A DNA stretch of 59,691 nucleotides. Source: Rhodopseudomonas palustris. Its GTDB lineage: Bacteria > Pseudomonadota > Alphaproteobacteria > Rhizobiales > Xanthobacteraceae. Of this stretch, positions 57,609 to 59,691 are shown in pieces. Made by a program: the position numbers and the translations under genes. Under the pieces are notes generated by a model, which worked only from the letters and a program-made list of their open reading frames with translations, did not search any database and had not been told where the DNA came from. The DNA lies in contig JACRJB010000041.1 of NCBI GenBank assembly GCA_016215605.1, positions 1 to 59,691 on the forward strand. Reading direction: 5' to 3'. Position 1 is the stretch's first letter. Every line of letters starts with the position of its first letter.

Positions 57609-58697
57609 ATGGAGCTCCGGCCGAGCCGGGGCGGTGAGCCAGGGCTTGCGCCGCTGATGGCCGGGAATGACGAAGCGCCGATCTCGGCGCGTGAGGCCAA
57701 GGGTCTGTTCGCCGACTGGAAGGCGGTCCCCGCGATCGTGCTCGCGGTGTCCGGCGGGCCGGACTCGCTGGCGTTGATGTGGCTCGCCGCGCGCTGGCGA
57801 AAGGTGCTGAAGCGGGGCCCTGCGCTGGTCGTCGTCACCGTCGATCATGGGCTGCGGCCGGAGGCAGCCCGTGAGGCACGCGCGGTGAAACGGCTCGCGC
57901 GGTCGCTGGGCCTGCCGCACCGGACGCTGCGCTGGACCGGCGACAAACCGACGACCGGCCTTCCCGCGGCGGCGCGTGAGGCGCGCTACCGGCTGCTGGC
58001 GCAAGCGGCGAGGGCCGTCGGCGCCACGCACATCATGACGGCCCACACCCGCGACGACCAGGCCGAGACCGTGCTGATGCGGCTGTCGCGCGGCAGCGGC
58101 GTCGCCGGCCTCGCGGCGATGGCGCGGGAGACGCCGCGCGATGGCGCCGTGCTGGCCCGTCCGTTGCTGGACGTTTCCAAACAGCAACTGATCGCGACGC
58201 TGACCAAGGCGAAAATCGCCTTCGCCACCGACCCGAGCAACGCCGATCCTCGCTTCACGCGACCGCGACTGCGCGAGCTGATGCCGCTGCTGGCCGCCGA
58301 AGGCTGCGATTCGCGCAATCTGGCGCGGCTTGCGGTCCGGGCGGCGCGGGCCGACGCGGCGCTGGAGCTGCTGGTCGACGGCGCGGAGCGGTTTCTGACG
58401 CTCGACCGCGCTGGACATCCAAGCGGGAGTTACGACGCCACGACGTTTTTCGGGCTGGCGGCGGAAATCCGGATTCGCTTGTTGCTACGTGCACTGGCGC
58501 GCGCCGGACGGGAGGGTCGCCCCGAACTCGGCAAGGTCGAGGCGCTGGCCGCCGCCCTCGAGCGCGCGGCGGCAGCGGCCGCTTCCGATCGTCGGCAAAT
58601 CAAGTCGAAACAGACGCTTGCGGGGGCGGTCATCACGCTGACGCAGGATCGCCTGCTGATCGCGCCGGCGCCGCCGCGGCGGCCAAGGGCTGACTGA
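57609..58697 (+). CDS. tilS: tRNA(Ile)-lysidine synthetase
   Basis: 362 residues. ATP-dependent enzyme that turns C34 of tRNA-Ile(CAU) into lysidine so the tRNA reads AUA codons. The PP-loop signature AVSGGPDSLALMWLAARW is at about 46-63, followed by VDHGLRPEA and MTAHTRDDQAETVLMRLSRGSG. The C-terminal part is shorter and less conserved than in E. coli TilS, as usual in this group. It begins 4 bp after the cpoB stop, so cpoB-tilS likely form a unit. ATG 57657 is a possible later start. Confidence 0.93.
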   Translation: MELRPSRGGEPGLAPLMAGNDEAPISAREAKGLFADWKAVPAIVLAVSGGPDSLALMWLAARWRKVLKRGPALVVVTVDHGLRPEAAREARAVKRLARSLGLPHRTLRWTGDKPTTGLPAAAREARYRLLAQAARAVGATHIMTAHTRDDQAETVLMRLSRGSGVAGLAAMARETPRDGAVLARPLLDVSKQQLIATLTKAKIAFATDPSNADPRFTRPRLRELMPLLAAEGCDSRNLARLAVRAARADAALELLVDGAERFLTLDRAGHPSGSYDATTFFGLAAEIRIRLLLRALARAGREGRPELGKVEALAAALERAAAAAASDRRQIKSKQTLAGAVITLTQDRLLIAPAPPRRPRAD

Positions 58698-58908
58698 TCA
58701 CAGCACTATTTCCCGTCGACACACCCGATTGGCCCGTATCCTCCCCAGGATTTGAGCCGGAAGTGGGATATAATGCGCTAAATAGTCCCGAACCGTTCTC
58801 TTGGCAGGCGGCCATGTGACACCTAGATTGTGGACTGGCCGGTCCAGGAGACCCTGACGGCGCACCTGGGCCAAAGGTCGCGATCCGCGCGACCAATAAG
58901 GAAGACCG

Positions 58909-59691
<783 letters not shown>

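Overview
This is a high-GC (roughly two-thirds G+C by eye) chromosomal segment from an alphaproteobacterium, most likely of the Rhodopseudomonas/Bradyrhizobium group (Nitrobacteraceae). The assignment rests on gene content: a membrane-anchored cytochrome c of the CycM type, a complete Tad/Flp pilus locus, a urea transporter next to urease genes, a Tol-Pal locus followed by cpoB-tilS-ftsH, and several families of intergenic palindromes. It is an inference from content and not a database match. No rRNA, tRNA, CRISPR array, phage or insertion sequence was recognised. Both ends cut genes (metH on the left, ftsH on the right).

Left part (1-17 kb): metF-metH (methionine), a luciferase-like flavin monooxygenase, pheA and kdsB, and divergent cycM. 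A YejABEF-type peptide ABC transporter follows, with two tandem binding proteins and an unrecognised 54-residue gene just before the ATPase. Then come a NUDIX hydrolase and, convergent to it, an NlpC/P60 peptidase overlapping an M17 aminopeptidase.

Middle (17-30 kb): the Tad/Flp pilus locus. A main minus-strand run holds flp, a small membrane peptide, cpaA, cpaB, cpaC, cpaD, cpaE, cpaF(tadA), tadB and tadC. tadD lies convergent to it. On the other side, divergent plus-strand genes encode a stand-alone RcpA/CpaC N-terminal-type protein and two TadE/TadG-like pseudopilins.

29.8-32.1 kb is a group of cspA-like, infA and rhlE genes. 32.5-44 kb is a urea module: urtABCDE behind a textbook sigma-54 promoter, then ureD-ureA-ureB-ureC. 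The urease genes are interrupted, with translational coupling, by a DMP19-like gene, a VapBC toxin-antitoxin pair and a MESH1-like small alarmone hydrolase. ureE, ureF and ureG are not next to ureC. Different palindromic repeats fill the gaps inside the transporter/urease array.

44-48 kb is accessory: two YCII/DGPF proteins, a TetR regulator with two candidate operators, a DUF2852 membrane protein, and a carboxymuconolactone decarboxylase-like gene overlapping an ECF41-type sigma factor. That pair has an exact ECF41-type promoter in front.

48.5-59.7 kb is the Tol-Pal envelope cluster: tolQ-tolR-tolA-tolB, then a GGDEF-EAL protein and a FeeM-like N-acyl amino acid synthase (with a CtrA-type site upstream), then pal, cpoB, tilS and the start of ftsH. 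The items most worth pursuing are the stress/alarmone genes embedded in the urease operon, the ECF41 unit, the TetR operators and the FeeM-like gene inside the Tol-Pal cluster.
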